Origin: Viscum album
Taxonomy: Eukaryota; Streptophyta; Magnoliopsida; Santalales; Viscaceae
Direction: 5' to 3'
DNA: 64,000 nt
Assembly: GCA_963277665.1 (NCBI GenBank)
Contig: OY728166.1
Location: forward strand, 1,073,188,014-1,073,252,013
The notes under the pieces were generated by a model. The model saw nothing but the letters and a program-made list of their open reading frames with translations, was not told where the DNA came from and ran no database searches. The translations under genes were made by a program, and so were the position numbers. This document shows positions 1-14,574 of this stretch, piece by piece (the stretch's first letter is position 1; every line of letters begins with the position of its first letter).

Positions 1-2680
1 GATTGAGGTGAGGAAGGATACTTTATATTAAAAAAAACTTATGTATCATTTTCTTATATTATCAAAGCTATCTGAATGCATTATCTCGTTTTTGAGTATG
101 TCAGCTGTCTTTTTTACTAAAATTAATGTTAGTTTTGAATAAAAAAGGCACACTTGGAGTTATACCAGTAACATTGTTCATCATATAGAAGTGTTCTAGA
201 TTCATATATGTAAAAAATTACTTTTGGATCATTGGGATAAATTATTAAGATAATCCAAATGTGTTTTCTTGGTTTCGAGTATATCACTTGTCTTTTTTAT
301 GGAAATGTTACTTTGAACTAGAAAAATGAATTTTATTAATACCAGTCACATCATTTTTCAGATTAAGGTGTGGTAAAAATCTACATGTCTAAAATGAATT
401 ATGGATCATTTTACTAAAGTATCAAAATAATATTAATTACATTTTGTGGTTTTGAGTATGTCACTTGTCTTTTTTACTAAAATGTAATTTTAAAATCGAA
501 GCACACACTTTGAGTCATACCTATCTCATCATGTGTCGGTTTTATATGAGACTAATTCATATAAATAACAAATGAATTATGATTTTTTTAATAAATTTTT
601 GATACAATTCTAATGTTTTTTAGTTTTTAGATAAAGACATAATTTTTGAACTAAATATCTATTTAAAATTGATAACATACACTTTGAGTTATACCAAGAA
701 CAATGTGCATCAGATTGAGATGAGGATAATTACTAAATGTAAAAATGGATTATTAATTATTTTCCTAAATTATAAAGACAATATTAATGATTTTTCTCAA
801 GAGTATGTCACTTGTCTTTTTTAATAAATTTAATATCAATTTTAAACAAAAAGAAACACTTGGAGTCATACCATGAACACTGAGGGGTGTGGCAGAACCC
901 TATACATAAAAAAAAGACTTATGGTTCATTATGTTAAGTATCACAACATTTTGAATCCCTTTTCATATTTTTGAGTATGTCACTTATCATTTTTCTTAAA
1001 ATTAATGTCAATATTAAATAAAATGACACACATGGAGTCATACCAGTCAAACGGTGTGTCATATTGATGTGAGGCTGATTTCTACTAGTCAAAAATGACA
1101 TATAGATTATTTTATTAAATTATCAAAACAATATAAAATCTTTTTCATGGTTTTCAGTTTTTCACTTGTGTTTTTACTAAAATATAATTATAAACTAGAA
1201 ACACTCACTTAGAGTCATAGCGGTCACATCGTGTGTTGGTTTGATATGAGATTAATTCCTACATATGAAAAATGACTTATGAATCGTTTAACTAAATTAT
1301 CAAGACAATACAATAATGTTTTCTCAGTTTTTATTAAGTGGAACACTTTTTGAAATAAAATATCAATTTTAGAATAATAATAGATGCATTGAGTTATATC
1401 AGGAACACCATGAATCATATTGAGGTGAGGCCAATTATTACACATCAAAATTGACATATGGGTCATTTTTTCATGTATAAAAACAATCTGGCTACATTTT
1501 CTTAGTTTTGAGTATGTCACTTGTCCTTTTTACTAACATTAATGATAATTTTAAATAAAAACACACACATAGACTCATACCAAGAACACAGTGTATCTGA
1601 TTGAGGTGGGGATGATTCATACACATCAGAATATGACATATAAATCATTTTCCTAAAGAATCAAAATAATTTGGATTCAATTTATTAGTTTTGATTATTT
1701 AACTAGTGTTTTTTATAAAACTTAATTTTAATTCTAAATAAAGAGACACAATTGGAGTCATATTGCACACACTGTGTGTCTTGTCGTGCAGCTGAAGCCG
1801 ATGTCAACTGTAGATGAGTTTTTGGTTGAGCTGATTAGATCCTTTCTCATGGAATTCTTTGGTTTCTTTTTGGACATTATTGTTTCCTGTTCCCATTTTG
1901 TTTTCTGGGTAGGTTTTGGAGTGATTTTGTTTGGTATTTTCTCAATTTTAAGTATATAACTTGTGTTTTTATCAAATATAACTGAAACCATGCAATTTGA
2001 GTAATACCAATCACACTAAGAATAAGATTGATGTCAAATAAATTCATACATGTGAAAAATGAATTATGGATCATTATTCTAATGTTTGAAAATAATCCAT
2101 GCATTTTGTTTCTCTATTTTGGGTATTTTGATGGGAATTTTAAACTAAAATGGTGAATTTCTATTAAAAACACATACTTCAGGTAATATAAACCACATTA
2201 TATCTCATATTTATGTGAATTCATTTTCTACAAGTGAAAAATGAATTATGGATCATTTTATTAACAATTGAAAACAATATGAGCTCATTTTATTAGTTTA
2301 AAAAAATTATGTATGTTTTAAACTAAAATGATAATTTTTTATTGAAAACACATAAACTGAGTCATACCAAAAACATCATGAATTGATTTTATTTCAACTC
2401 CTACATATGAAAAATGATTTATGGATCATTTTCTTAAATTTTGAAAATAATACAAGATTTGTTCATTTCTTTTGACCTTTTGATGTAAATTTTAAAATAA
2501 AAGGACACTTTGGTATTGAAAAAATATTGTTCAGCTCATACCAACCACATCGTGTATCATATTAATATGCGTTCAATTCCTACACATCACAAATTACTTG
2601 TGGATCATTTCCTTAACTATTTAAATCAATTCAAGCACTTTTTCTCATTTTTCAACATGTGATATGCATTTTAAAACAGT
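1..2680. repeat. Degenerate satellite-like tandem array, monomer about 177 bp
   Basis: A block resembling TCACTTGTCT followed by a T-run and 'actaaaat' recurs at 101, 284, 461, about 637, 808, 980, 1162, about 1340, 1517, 1700 and about 1955, and weaker forms continue to about 2655. Spacing is 172-183 bp. Each unit also carries a 'gagtcataccann' block, a 'caca/gtgt' block and a 'gaattatggatcatttt' block in the same order. Copies are strongly diverged from each other, so the array is old. It reaches the left edge of the window. No coding potential is credible. The regular period and lack of genes fit a satellite or a tandem expansion from a transposable element; which one cannot be decided here. 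Confidence 0.75.
1785..1925 (+). other. Non-repeat segment interrupting the satellite array
   Basis: Between the monomer landmarks at 1700 and 1955 the spacing is 255 bp, not about 177, and the sequence here does not match the neighbouring monomers. It is less AT-rich and open in one plus frame (61 codons, 1774-1959, hydrophobic second half rich in Phe and Leu). It could be an insertion or a captured fragment of a gene. I do not recognise the peptide, and an ORF this short can arise by chance. Confidence 0.3.
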
Positions 2681-5600
2681 GTGTAAATTTATCAAAATAA
2701 GTATCAGAGAAAAATGATACGAAATTTAAATAATAAAATTATATAAAATTTTAACAAAATTAACTAAATAAGTAATAGGAAGTTACATCTTCATATTGAC
2801 TATATATATTCTGAAACCATGTATCCTACCCTTAATTACTAAAAAACATTAATTTATTACATTATAATTATCCTTGAGAAACATATAAAAAATAATATAT
2901 AAGAAATATGATAATAATTATTCACACCAAAAATATATTTCTGAAGTCATATGTCTTCTAGATCACAAAAATAACAATTAATCACCTAAATATTATGTTT
3001 TCAAACTTTCTAACACCATGTACACTTCCTACTCATCAATAAAAAAATTAATTTATTCTTTAGATTACGAATATTTTCACCAATCATGGTAGTACTAATA
3101 AAATATTGACAAAAAAATGATTTAGAATTATTTTTAATGAAATTTTAATCACCTTCAGAAATCACATGTTTAGGGAAAATAATACCAAGAATCTCATGTT
3201 AAATTTTAATAACTATGTTTTTCCTTTAGTGCTTGTTCTAGGTGAGTTCGTGGTTTCTCACTTTTTCCAAAAAAGTGTTTGATAATAAAAAATTAAGTTT
3301 CAGTCGGCCAAAGTATTTTTATACTTAGTCACTGACTAAATTCTATAACTTATCCTATATTTAGCGATTTACATATCAAAAAAATACTTGTTAAAAAACA
3401 GACTGAAAAATATAATTCCATGTTTTTATGTAAAATGTTTATTTTAGTGTGTTATGAATTCAAAATACACATCATGTGTGGTTAGTTTTTTGGATTTCCA
3501 TCTGTTGTAGCCAATGAAAAATCATTGGGGTAACCAGATATAGTGTGATCCACATCCACTGATTCCTAAAAAACAAAAACAAGTAAGTAATAAAAAATGA
3601 AAAAATATTTTATGATATTAGATTGAACAGTTTTACCCCTCCATCGTAAGAATCAAAAATATTTTTCAATCTGTTGTTTTGTTTTCAAACTCAAATTTTA
3701 GACCATATTTTTTCTAATAAATATATTCTTTATCTAAATAGTTTTCTTACATAAAAGTGATAAAATGATTAATAAATCTAAATATTGTTTCATGTGATTT
3801 TCCATTTATATAGTAGTAATATAAACTACTATAGAAAATATGAATATTTATTAACTTTAATGAACATATTATATCATTTTTGGATAGATATATTATGAAA
3901 CTGTAATTTATGTATGTTTTCACAATTGATACTCTTAGCCATTAAAACTTTAGAATATCGTTTATTATCTCAAGACCAAATGTGTCTATAATGAAAGTTC
4001 CAAATATTTCTTCATCATATAGAATTTAAGGTTTATCCTCATATATTAATTTGGTATCTTCATGAATTTATAATAATAATAAATGCTACAGTGAAATCGG
4101 CCTAGAGAATGTACTCCTGAAAGGTCTTTTGGATTTCTTGTTCGATTCACTAGATTGTCTTGATCCAACTTTTTGATTCCCCGTCACTTTATCCGTACGT
4201 AATACCATACCTCACTTAAAATATTTTTTCATAAAATTTTATATTTTTTTCATATGAAAAAAATTAATAAAAACATACCTCATGTATATTTATAAGATTA
4301 TATGACAATTCTATTAAAGTTCCAATATCATCATCTACTATTGTCATGTCCGGATCATCAAACTGAACTGGAAAATAAGTAGTCGTCTCTTGAGCTGCCT
4401 CAATCCCCACTCTCATGTGATCTTTTGGGAGTTAATTATTGTGTATATTATTTATTAGGATATTATACATTTTACCTCTCACAATAAGGTAGTGTATGGG
4501 TGTTTACACATATAAATCACATACAACTTTAACATTTAGAATTTTAGTAATATATAGTTATCGAAAGTTTTTTTATTCAAATTTTAAACAAAGAGTGATC
4601 AAAAATTTATTACCATAGGTAAGTTATGGGGTTGAGGGGAATGGCTCTCTATAAATCCATAGGGGTCATTTGGTTGTTCATGTCCGGATCATTCTTCCAC
4701 TGATGGTTCACTTTGATCTGTTCTCATTTATTTTTCTATCAAACCAGACCCAGTAATAATACATTGAAAATCAGATATTTTTGCATGAAATAAATTCATC
4801 GTTTTATATGTACCTTAATTTAGTTTTTCTTCTTGAAATATTTTTTTAAGACACTCTAATACATACTCCTCTAACATGACCATATTTTTCTGACTGCTTC
4901 AAAGAAACTGAAAGTATATTTTCATCTGTCATAGTCGTTATCAATTATTATGTCTAAACTAAATAAAAAATCACAACATAAGTAGATATTTTTATATAAT
5001 ACTATTATAAATCATAATTAATTTCAATTATATCATACTTACACATGTTTACCATACTACTATTGTGTTTTCATCATCTATTTTACATCCTAATTTACTC
5101 GAGGCTCCTTCATAGATCATGATGTTGGTGGGAAGTGGCTTCCGATTTTGATTCATCAATTTGTATATAAAAAAGGAAAATATGTTATTTAATATCATAT
5201 AAAACATTTATTATTGATTTAAAATACATAGTAATTCTATCTATAGTGAATCATACCCCATCCATGCATTGTAATTGGGGTACATTGGATTTAATTATTG
5301 TTATTTATTTTTAGAATTCCGTTACTGCTCAAAAAATTAACAATTGTTTATCAAATTGTATAAAGAAATTAATGTAGAATAATATAATATTGTGAAAAAG
5401 TACCTGAAAATGATATCTCATCACGATGACTCATTAAACAATTCCATGTTTTTCTTTAAAGTTTGTGAATATCTAACTGATGGGTGGGGCTTTACTTTCC
5501 CCTCAACATCCCTATGATATAACTATATAAGAAGTTTGTAGAAACCTCTATGGTATTTTATATTATCCATTAAACTATATTTCTCAAGGATATATTCTAA

Positions 5601-6250
5601 AATAATCAAACTCTATAATGAAAAATTAAAATTTAATCAACATTTTATTACAAACTTTTTCTGTAAAATAGAGAGATTATATAATAAAATTACATTTATA
5701 TCATCCCAAAGTGTTTTATTTTTTATAGGATGGACATGGAACCATGAATCTATATCAATTAGTAGATTCATTTTTATTGTCACCTTGTCATAGCTAATGA
5801 ATACTTAATTTTTCTGGTCGACAGTTTATCCGTGTTGATTTCATCCAACATAAAATTTTATTGAATTACTTCTTGGGTTGATAATTATATTCAAAATGTC
5901 GATGTGGTGACGTTCTTGTCTTTTTTCATCACCATGTTGTTGACCCCCTAATAACTCTATATTTTTAGCATCAACAACCTATTCTTCCTCTGTATTTGCA
6001 AAATCAACATTTGAAGATGACATTGTTTGCATGATTAGCCAACAATTTAATTTAGATTATGTTAATTTAATTGAGAACACCTAAAATTATGTGGAAAATC
6101 ATAGTATATTAAAAACACTTTAACCATCTCAATGAACACTCTTTATTTTTCTTAGAGGTTGAAAGGATTCAGTTCCTCTATAGAAAATCAAAATCCCCTA
6201 TTTCTGGTCCCATCTATCATACATGAAATTTTTTAAATTGGGTCCACCAT
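2681..6250. other. AT-rich non-coding DNA, possibly the 3' half of a decayed CACTA element
   Basis: There is no open frame of useful length. The stretch lies directly downstream, on the minus strand, of the decayed CACTA transposase at 6255-9328, which is where the rest of such an element would be. Islands of higher GC (around 4080-4200, 4320-4420, 4620-4740 and 5450-5520) look like weakly preserved coding blocks on the minus strand, but I cannot identify them. I see no clear CACTA terminus on the left. Confidence 0.3.
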
Positions 6251-6254
6251 GAGA

Positions 6255-9200
6255 TTATTGTGATATCACAATGAAAGGGATATACTCTATTGAATTTTCA
6301 TTTGACCCTACAATTGTTTTAGTCTCTTTCAAGATAATCAAATAATTCTTATTTGTTGGATCTGAGACACAAAATACTTTCATTACTTGTGATGTTATTA
6401 TGAACGGCTCATCATTTTCCCATTCTACACAAAAATTTACCTTTATAAAGTTCATTACATCGACTTTCACTGCACTCTTATTATCAAAACATTTGGAATG
6501 GAAAATCAGCACTTGAAATGTATTTTCTTCTAACTCATATATCCATTTGGTAATGCGAAAGTATGTCATATTTTCATAAATTGGATTTCTATACTTGTAA
6601 CTAGATATGTCCATCACTTTTGTCACAAGTGTAACTCTATTTTTTTCATCATACTATATTCATCATGTTATTTTGTATAGAACGTATAACCATTGATTAA
6701 AAATCACTGTGAGATATAAAATTTTTATTTTCCCTTGGGCTATCCATCAAAGATGTTCAATAATTGAATTCATACATTTATATAAATCCTTATAAATATG
6801 ATCTCAGAAACATCTTATAAACTTTTCATTATGTGTATTTGATATCCACCCTTCATACCTTCATGGATCCAAATCTCTAAGATTTTCTTTTTGGGCTTCG
6901 ACACATGGATCAATATATTCACTATTATGTAAAATGTAATGGTTTTCTTGCCCTCATTATATGATTTTAATCATAACATAATCTCCTCTAAGAATCCATT
7001 TTCTCCTAAAGTTTCCACTATGATGAAATTTTGGGAGACTAATGCTATCAACATGTGATAGGTATTCAGTATATAATTCAATAGCTGCTTAAACAATATA
7101 TCATTCTACAATATAACCTTCTTAATAACATAAATTTTCTACAAACCCTTTCAAAATCTTCATATATCATTTATTGGAATACATCAACATATAATGGATA
7201 GGATTACATAGTTGAAACTCTCTAACAAATTGAATCACTAGGTGACTATTATATCAAACAATGATGGTAGGATGAACATTTCTAATACACATAATATGAC
7301 TGTAAGATCCTTATTCCTAATTAGAATCTTCACTTGGTATATAAAATTATTTTTTATGTCTTTGAAAAGGTATTAGAGTCTCATTAATGTAAGTCACCCA
7401 TTTTTAAGAAGAATGAAACATAGATAAACAGACATCAAATCCTATGTCAATACTTTATAGTAGTGTGATTTTAGTCCTTATAACCTGAAATTAGTCATTT
7501 AAAAGACATTCTTGATATCTGATGAATACCCCTATGGAACATTTATACCATTAAAGAAAATGAAAAATTATAATTTTTTCTATCTGGAGAGAGTGTAAGT
7601 TGCTGGTGGAAAAAATTATTCCCTTTACCCTTCAGTGATGCTTACTGTTCCTTTATACCAAAGTTAATCATGTCCAATATAGCCTTGATTGAATCTTTTT
7701 TTTCAATAACTTTTAGTAACATTCCATTAACACTATAAAATACATTTTTTTCTACATGTATGTCACGTGAAAATTTTTGATGTAGAAACATTTCCTATAT
7801 AGTAATTTAAAGAATATTGATCACTTTTCTAACATAATTTCATAAGGTTTTTCAGAAACTATTTAACAAAAACAATGTCAATAAATTTTACTATATTGAA
7901 TAGTTTATCACTTATTAGTAGAGACATTGATGTACCTTATTTTCTATTCACCTTGAATTTCATCATCCAAGATAGTTATTTATTCCATTGAGGTAAAACA
8001 TTTGTTTTCCTAAAAATAAAGTCTTTGAGTAATGTTTAAACTAGACTGGGTGTTTGTATTCATCACAAATGAGACACCCCAACATTCCTCTAATGAAATA
8101 TCCTGAAAATTTTCCATAAGAATAAAATTCATTTTTTATCCCATAAAACATATCCCTCAATGTGAATTTTTTACTTCTATGAGCATTATACATTGTGACA
8201 CCTGAATCCAGCATTAATTTCAAATCCTCGATCGATGGATCAAAATTGAAATCACTATCATTAATGGGATTTTTTGGAATAGATATAAGTTGAGACAACA
8301 TATTGTATTTTCACTTCATGCATAACCATGTAGGAAAGTTCTAATTTACAAACATGGAGGGCCATGTACTATAAGTTCTAATCCATACACTAAAATGATT
8401 TATTACACTTATAGATAACGGAAGACCTAATTTTCTCAACTAATTTCCAAATTTAGGATACTTGAACTAATTTTCATCAATTGAAAAATTCTTACTAAAT
8501 GGCATAGGTTCCCATATTTAATTCATATATCATAATTCCATGAACATTTTCCCTCTATTTCTTGACATCCATATATTCTTCTAAAGTATGGAATGATAGT
8601 AATGTACTATATATCATATCAAAAACATCATTTATCTTTCTTGTATTGATCCTGACCACACTTGAGGAATATTATTAGTGACCCGTGGTCCTTATGGAAT
8701 AATATTCAATTATTTGGAAAATCTTTATTTTTTTAGATATCATTCCCATTGAATATAGAATTCATTTAGCATCATATATTTGATAAATAATTTCATTTTT
8801 TCTAGTATCATATCACTCAGGATACCAAGTTGTTCTGTAAATCTAGTGTCGCTATATCCACTTCCATATTTCAAATTATATAACTTCAATACAACTATTA
8901 ATTTTTTATATTTAGTACAATTAGTATACAATGGTCTCTTATTACAACTATTTAACTTCTAAAATGACTATTTAAAAACATGAAGTTCTTCTTCGATTTC
9001 AATTATCATTTATTCCATGTGATCTCTATCATCATTTACACGGGTGCTTATATCAAATGATCAATAGTATCATTACAATTAGTGTTCACATTTAGTTCTT
9101 CCCCATTTTAGACCAATTTTTATAGCTCTTATCTATTCCATGACAAATAAAATTTTCTTGAAACTCTTCTAGACTAATTGTACTTGAATAAAAAAATATA

Positions 9201-9328
9201 AACACAGAAAAAGGATCTGAGAAGGATTGTATGAATGCTCTATTGAAAACATAGTGGACTCTTTCAACTCTATCTTCATTCAATTTTACCTTACAATTAA
9301 CATGCATACATTTTTTATTCATATCCAT
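6255..9328 (-). pseudogene. Decayed CACTA (En/Spm) transposase, tnp2 type
   Basis: Read on the minus strand, separate peptide blocks occur in the order expected for a plant CACTA transposase. At 9092-9328 a transposase-associated N-terminal domain ends in a 'ICHGIDKSYKNW' motif. At 8740-8931 is a tnp2 N-terminal block (CTKYKKLIVVLKLYNLK). At 8041-8301 is the tnp2 core (SGVTMYNAH, FYSYGKFSGYFIRGMLGC, ending in a CLIC zinc-ligand-like motif). At about 7100-7405 is a DUF4218-like block containing several stops, and about 6780-6960 is a linker. At 6255-6626 is a DUF4216-like block (KVDVMNFI, DEPFIITSQVMKVFCVSDP). Stops and frame changes separate the blocks, so no active transposase is encoded. 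Transposases of this family cut and paste elements with CACTA ends. The family call rests on several independent blocks in the right order. Confidence 0.8.
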
Positions 9329-10242
9329 CCTATTAGGTTCATAAAATATTCATTTTTTATAAAATATAAATAAATACACATATGATATTCATAATCAAAA
9401 GTGAATGTTATAGATAAATTTAGTAAGGGGGTCCAAAATGATCCTTGGTACCTAATATGGGATCATTACTGCCCGGAGTAGTTAAATAAATAGAGGATCA
9501 TGTCTAGAATATATGGGGGATGTCTCTCAAGAAATAAAATTCAATAATAACTATTATGGAGATTTTGTTGATGAGTATTATAGTTTCATCCTTAAATATA
9601 AATTTTCTAGGGATAAGAGTTGGAAAATCACCAGAAAACAATTCTTAGTTTGTTTTATAAAGATAAAATGTTTATCAGGAATACAATGATTTGATAAATC
9701 AGATGATGATACAATAAATGTTCACAATATCCTTACACTATTATATCCCTTTCCCCATTCTAAATGGGTTGAGATACATGATCATTGTGGCTTGAGTATG
9801 CATGAACCATGGTCCCTTGAATAGAAACATTATTGATCCAAGTCTACAATATGATCTCATAGTAAAAATAGGTGCATGATTTTCTAGTTTCACATATTTT
9901 AGAAAATATAGTGAGGTTCCTAGTTTTTATAAAAGGAATAAAACATTATTTTACTGGGAGTGATTCAATATTTATTTCCCTATCAGATGCAATACATGTA
10001 TCATTATAACAACTTAGTATTTAAGTATATACACTCAAATTAAATAAATACATTGTTGGGTTAATTTTATTATAGGAAACACTAAACTAAAAAAAATATA
10101 CCATAATATTATTAAAGGTAATCATTTATACATTATTATTCTAAAATTTGAAGCATCATAATGAAAATTACTATAAAAATAAAACCTCAAGAAATTAAAG
10201 TGATGTTAATATTATTTTTAAGAAAAACATGTATTAAAAATA
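9329..10242. other. AT-rich non-coding DNA
   Basis: I see no gene, repeat array or transposon terminus here. By position it lies just 5' of the CACTA transposase remnant and may be part of that element. Confidence 0.4.
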
Positions 10243-10243
10243 G

Positions 10244-10304
<61 letters not shown>

Positions 10305-10318
10305 CATACATATATATT
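10243..10318. repeat. Compound microsatellite (TA)n(TG)n(TA)n
   Basis: An uninterrupted run of TA dinucleotides passes into about 15 TG dinucleotides and back to TA/CA. Compound dinucleotide repeats like this are common and highly length-variable in plant genomes. Confidence 0.95.
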
Positions 10319-13020
10319 CATTTCATAGAATGATTTAATTTTTTCTGATACTAAGAAATTAATAAAATTTTATGAGGATAAGTAATAAATATGATATTAT
10401 TAAAATGATCAATGTTAAAAAAACATTATTCTCAAAGTACTTTTTTTTAATTCTAGTATATATGATCATAAAAAAAATATTATATAAAATATCATTACAA
10501 TAATATGTAATGTTTCATGATATTTAAAGTTACTCTGCATGTAGATTTTTAAATGGTAAATACGTTTTTTAATTAAGAGACAAGTCCACAAATATAAATA
10601 ATATGTATCTAAAATTGATTGGATAAGTTGGTTTTGTATCTACCTTGTCTTATAATCCAAATATTCTTAATTTGGATAATGTTACCTCAAATATATATTA
10701 TATTTTTAATAAGAATCATATATTTACAAAATTTCCACTTCCCTAACTTAAACACATTTTTCAGGTCCCTTTATGAAATCACTAACTCATTTTTTAACAC
10801 CAAACCCATTTAAAAAACAATTTTGAAATACGATATTGAAACCAACAACTTAAAAACACTTTTAAAGAATAAAAAACTTTTTAAATTACAACATATTAAT
10901 TTAAAATTAAAAAAAAACATCATATCAAAAACACTTTGAAAATTCGAAAGGTTAATTTTTGAAATTTAAATAACCCACATGACATCGTTATTTTTAACCT
11001 CCACATGAAAATAAACCAATTCTTTTCAAAAAACCAAATGGGATACATTCCCCATTTTTTATAAAAACTATTAGTATCAAGTGACAAATTTTTAAATCAT
11101 ATTAAAAAAATAAAAAATAAATTAAATGTTTAAAACCAATAAAATGGAATGATGTACACTTTGAAATGTTTAATACATTACAAGTTATTATTGAAATCAC
11201 TTCATGAGTTTCAAAACACTAAATCTATTTTAGTTATTTTTATGGTAAACCCTATTTTTTTAATTACAAAACCCAAATTCATTGTTATAACCAAGTTTAC
11301 ATTTTCAAAACTAAAATTTAAAATAGGAATCATAATTAAAATTCTAAGTAAGATACCAGACAGTATAAAGAAAAACATTATTATTAAACATTTCATAAAA
11401 ATTTTATAATGTGGGAATGAATAAATAATTTTTCATAAGAAATGATTAAATTAACATTTAAATCCTAGAACCATGGTAAAGGATTACTCATGTAAGTTAG
11501 GTCAATTCTAAAGGCTCCTCACACTCTTAGTGATCATGGATACCTGGTGTGCACATTAGACTAGGGATATGGGCCTTGCATGTAGGATTTTTCCGCTATA
11601 AGTGTCTTCCAACCTCACAGATATTTATTTAGATTTTTCATTATATATTTCATTTTTTGGTAGAGATAAACATTAATAACATTGTTTTCATGGAAGAAAT
11701 ACATAAATAATGAGTTTACTAGCGGATTGTTTCAAAAATAAATCAAGGGACTATTCATATGTCAAAAACAAGTTTCATAAAATATCACTAAAGAAGCCAC
11801 AAATATAATATTTCACATTCCATAAATTTTATTCAAAATAAATATCAAGAAGGTTTTCAAAATATTAATGACATTGAAAACTATTTTCCAAAATACCAGG
11901 AGTCATTATTTAAAAAAACATCATTTGATAATAATAAATCATGCAAGATTTTCTTAACAACCCCTTTTAAACATCACCCATGATACCTCATGCAAAAACA
12001 TCATATTTTAAGAATAATCCTCAAAAGTTCCAAATATTCCTCATGGTTACAAATCATAGAAACTATAAAGGATTTATAACTCATTCTATAATTTACCCAT
12101 TTACCAAAATGGGGTCCAGACCTATATTAGCAAATCATTTTATTTAAAACCCATCCTAAAACATTTTCAAAATTCTTGGAATTTCAAGTATTGCTTAAAA
12201 TAACTTGAATTTTTTTAAAATACCTTTCAAGCCTAATACTTCATTTTAAATTTAATATATCATTTTAAAGGGCCAATCGATCACTTTTACAAGTGAGTAT
12301 CATGTGACCATATTAAATACATACAGTAAATATACAAAAACCCATTTCTATATATGAAAACCAAGTCAAAATATGACTTTTTATATAGAATCTCAATGAT
12401 TTTAATTAATACTATTATTAAAAAATTGAAACTCCAATATAATCCTCTTGAAATCATATGTTCTAAAATTAAAAAGTCAATCATGGGGAAAAAGAAAATA
12501 GGACCAAGATAAAATGAATAATCCCTCTAGAATTGAGAGATTGGGACCCCAAGGGAAGATTAAATTCCCTAGAAATCAATGCCACAACAAATATCAGAAG
12601 TTAGAACCCCTATGGTTTAACCTAGTGTGATAACAATGAAGAAGAGGGTGAAAATGAGATGGAAAAAGGAAATAAAAGGAAGAGGATAAGAAGAAGAAAC
12701 ATGGCCTATCCAAATTTAATCTATAATCACAAGAGAAGGTATAAGATCATAAGTGGAGGAAGACATGATTCAAGGCATAAAATACCTTAAGGAAAGAAAC
12801 CCAAACTAATTGTAGGGGGATCTTTGAACTCAAAGTGTGATTATTTTGATCATCCAATCTTATGAAATTAGGAAACAAAACAAGAAATAAATGAGAGGAT
12901 GAGAAATAAATAAAATATTTCATATTTAAGGCTTGATTTTTCTGAGATAAAGACAAGGAGGAGATCCCACAGTAGTGTAATTTTGTAAAATTTTGATAAC
13001 TGTGACTGAAATTAGTGCAA
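10319..13020. other. AT-rich non-coding DNA, unidentified
   Basis: Only short AT-rich open frames occur (the longest, at 11149-11409, has overlapping frames on both strands and is low-complexity), so none is credible. A slightly GC-richer part at 12480-12960 is purine-rich on the plus strand ('aagaagaggg', 'ggaagagg'). No family is recognised. Confidence 0.4.
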
Positions 13021-13200
13021 TTAGGGTTCTTTTAAAAATATCGGGGATGGTTTTATCAGCGCTTCAAAAAAGCACTCAAAGAGGGACTTTTTATCAGTAC
13101 CAAAATAATTAGTGATGATAAAAGCTACCTTTATCTATGATAAATAGGCACTCATAAAAGACATATTTATCAGTGATAAAATATTAGTGCTCATAAAATA
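13021..13200 (-). repeat. CACTA-like subterminal repeat block (left copy)
   Basis: A motif 'ttatcag' followed by a short spacer, 'aaagcac/aatgccc', and a second 'tttatcag' lies at about 13050-13100. It recurs in the same orientation at 15648-15695. Further 'gataaa' and 'ttatcag' words follow to 13190. Dispersed short subterminal words of this kind are typical of CACTA elements. The two copies resemble each other only moderately. Confidence 0.4.
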
Positions 13201-13600
13201 TTTATAATTATAATTATAAATAAAATTATTTCAAAATATATTTTTAAATATTTTAATATGAGTATAAATGAATTTATATCATTATATTTATTTATGTAAT
13301 TATATATATATAATAAACATATTAAATATATTAATAATTTGAATATATTTATTATAATTTTATAATTATTTAAATATATAATTATTTATTTGTAATTATA
13401 TAAATAATTTTTTTAGAAATTTATATATATTTATAATTATAAATTTATAAATTTATAAATTTAGTAAATATAAATATGTATATATATTTACAAATATATT
13501 AATAATTAGTTATTTATAATTATATATAGTATAATAATTTATATATATTTAATTATTATATATAAATATATTTCAAATGGTTCAAATGTGAGTTGGAAAA
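13201..13600. other. Extremely AT-rich palindromic DNA
   Basis: The stretch is built almost only of A and T, with many short self-complementary words such as 'tataattata' and 'aatttataaattt'. It has no coding potential. It separates the subterminal repeat block from the decayed coding fragment to its right. Confidence 0.5.
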
Positions 13601-13699
13601 CCAAACTCGCATCCCTAAAATTTATTAGAAAAAAAGGTTAAATGATAATCACATGAGGTTCTAAGTTCAGAGAAGTGGAACATACTTCCACCAGTAGAG

Positions 13700-14410
13700 A
13701 CCAAAAAAATAGACCAAAAGACAGTCCTGATTCACTTATCTAACTTGTAAGATTCACCATTTATACCTGCCACTACTGCCTCAGAGGACACCTCGACTCC
13801 TTGGATGTCTGAATCTTCTCCATTATTTTTGGGCTTTCCTTGTATCATCATCTGTGCACAAGTCATATTTCCCACATTCATTGGAATGATCTTCCACCAT
13901 GTATTGTTCCAATACCATGATATAGTCATCACCAACCCTATTTGAATCATCCCTAATTTTTGATTCAATATGTTGAGCTTCACTTCCTCTCCATTCAATG
14001 GTAACATCAACATCATCTAGAACCTATCCATGAATGGAAACCATGCCCACAATAGAAACTTCTTTTCAAATATGCATAGTATGAGAAGAATGTGCATTAT
14101 TATTAAAGATTCTTTTATTTCGTACACCTATCTTCTCAAGGATCTAAAGGAAAATAATATCATAATCTGTTTTGTTGATGGAAGAGAGCATGTCAAATAA
14201 TTTGGGTACCAGAGCACCCTCACTCCATCAACCTTTGAGTGGGACATTTCCTTCTTGCTTTCCCACGATTTCCAAGGTACCAGTAAGTGGTGACATACCC
14301 CTTAGATGATCCTTACCAAGCATCACAAAAATATTGATCCCTTCAACATCAAGAGATATTTCACTACTATTGAAAAATTCAATGGAATTCAATTAATGTC
14401 CATTACAAGA
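13700..14410 (-). pseudogene. Unidentified decayed coding fragment
   Basis: This segment is clearly more GC-rich than the flanking DNA. On the minus strand it gives protein-like stretches with balanced composition: roughly 14265-14385 reads as a block containing EGINIFVMLGKDHLRGM, then a stop, then a block containing FDMLSSINKTDY. A further open frame of 94 codons lies at 13732-14016. I do not recognise a family. It may be a host gene piece captured between the CACTA-like repeats at 13.0 and 15.7 kb, or a remnant of another element. Confidence 0.3.
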
Positions 14411-14542
14411 TACAATTAGTCAATATTTTTAATTAATATTATTTTTTAATTATAAACTATTCTTTAATAAATATTTGACTTATTAAATGAAATCATAAAT
14501 ATTTTTAATAATATAAATCATATTTTAAAAAATATTATATAT

Positions 14543-14574
<32 letters not shown>

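Noticed and set aside
11149..11409. 86-codon plus-strand frame
   Set aside because: Made of Ile, Lys, Phe and Leu from AT-rich DNA, with an overlapping minus-strand frame; no motif.
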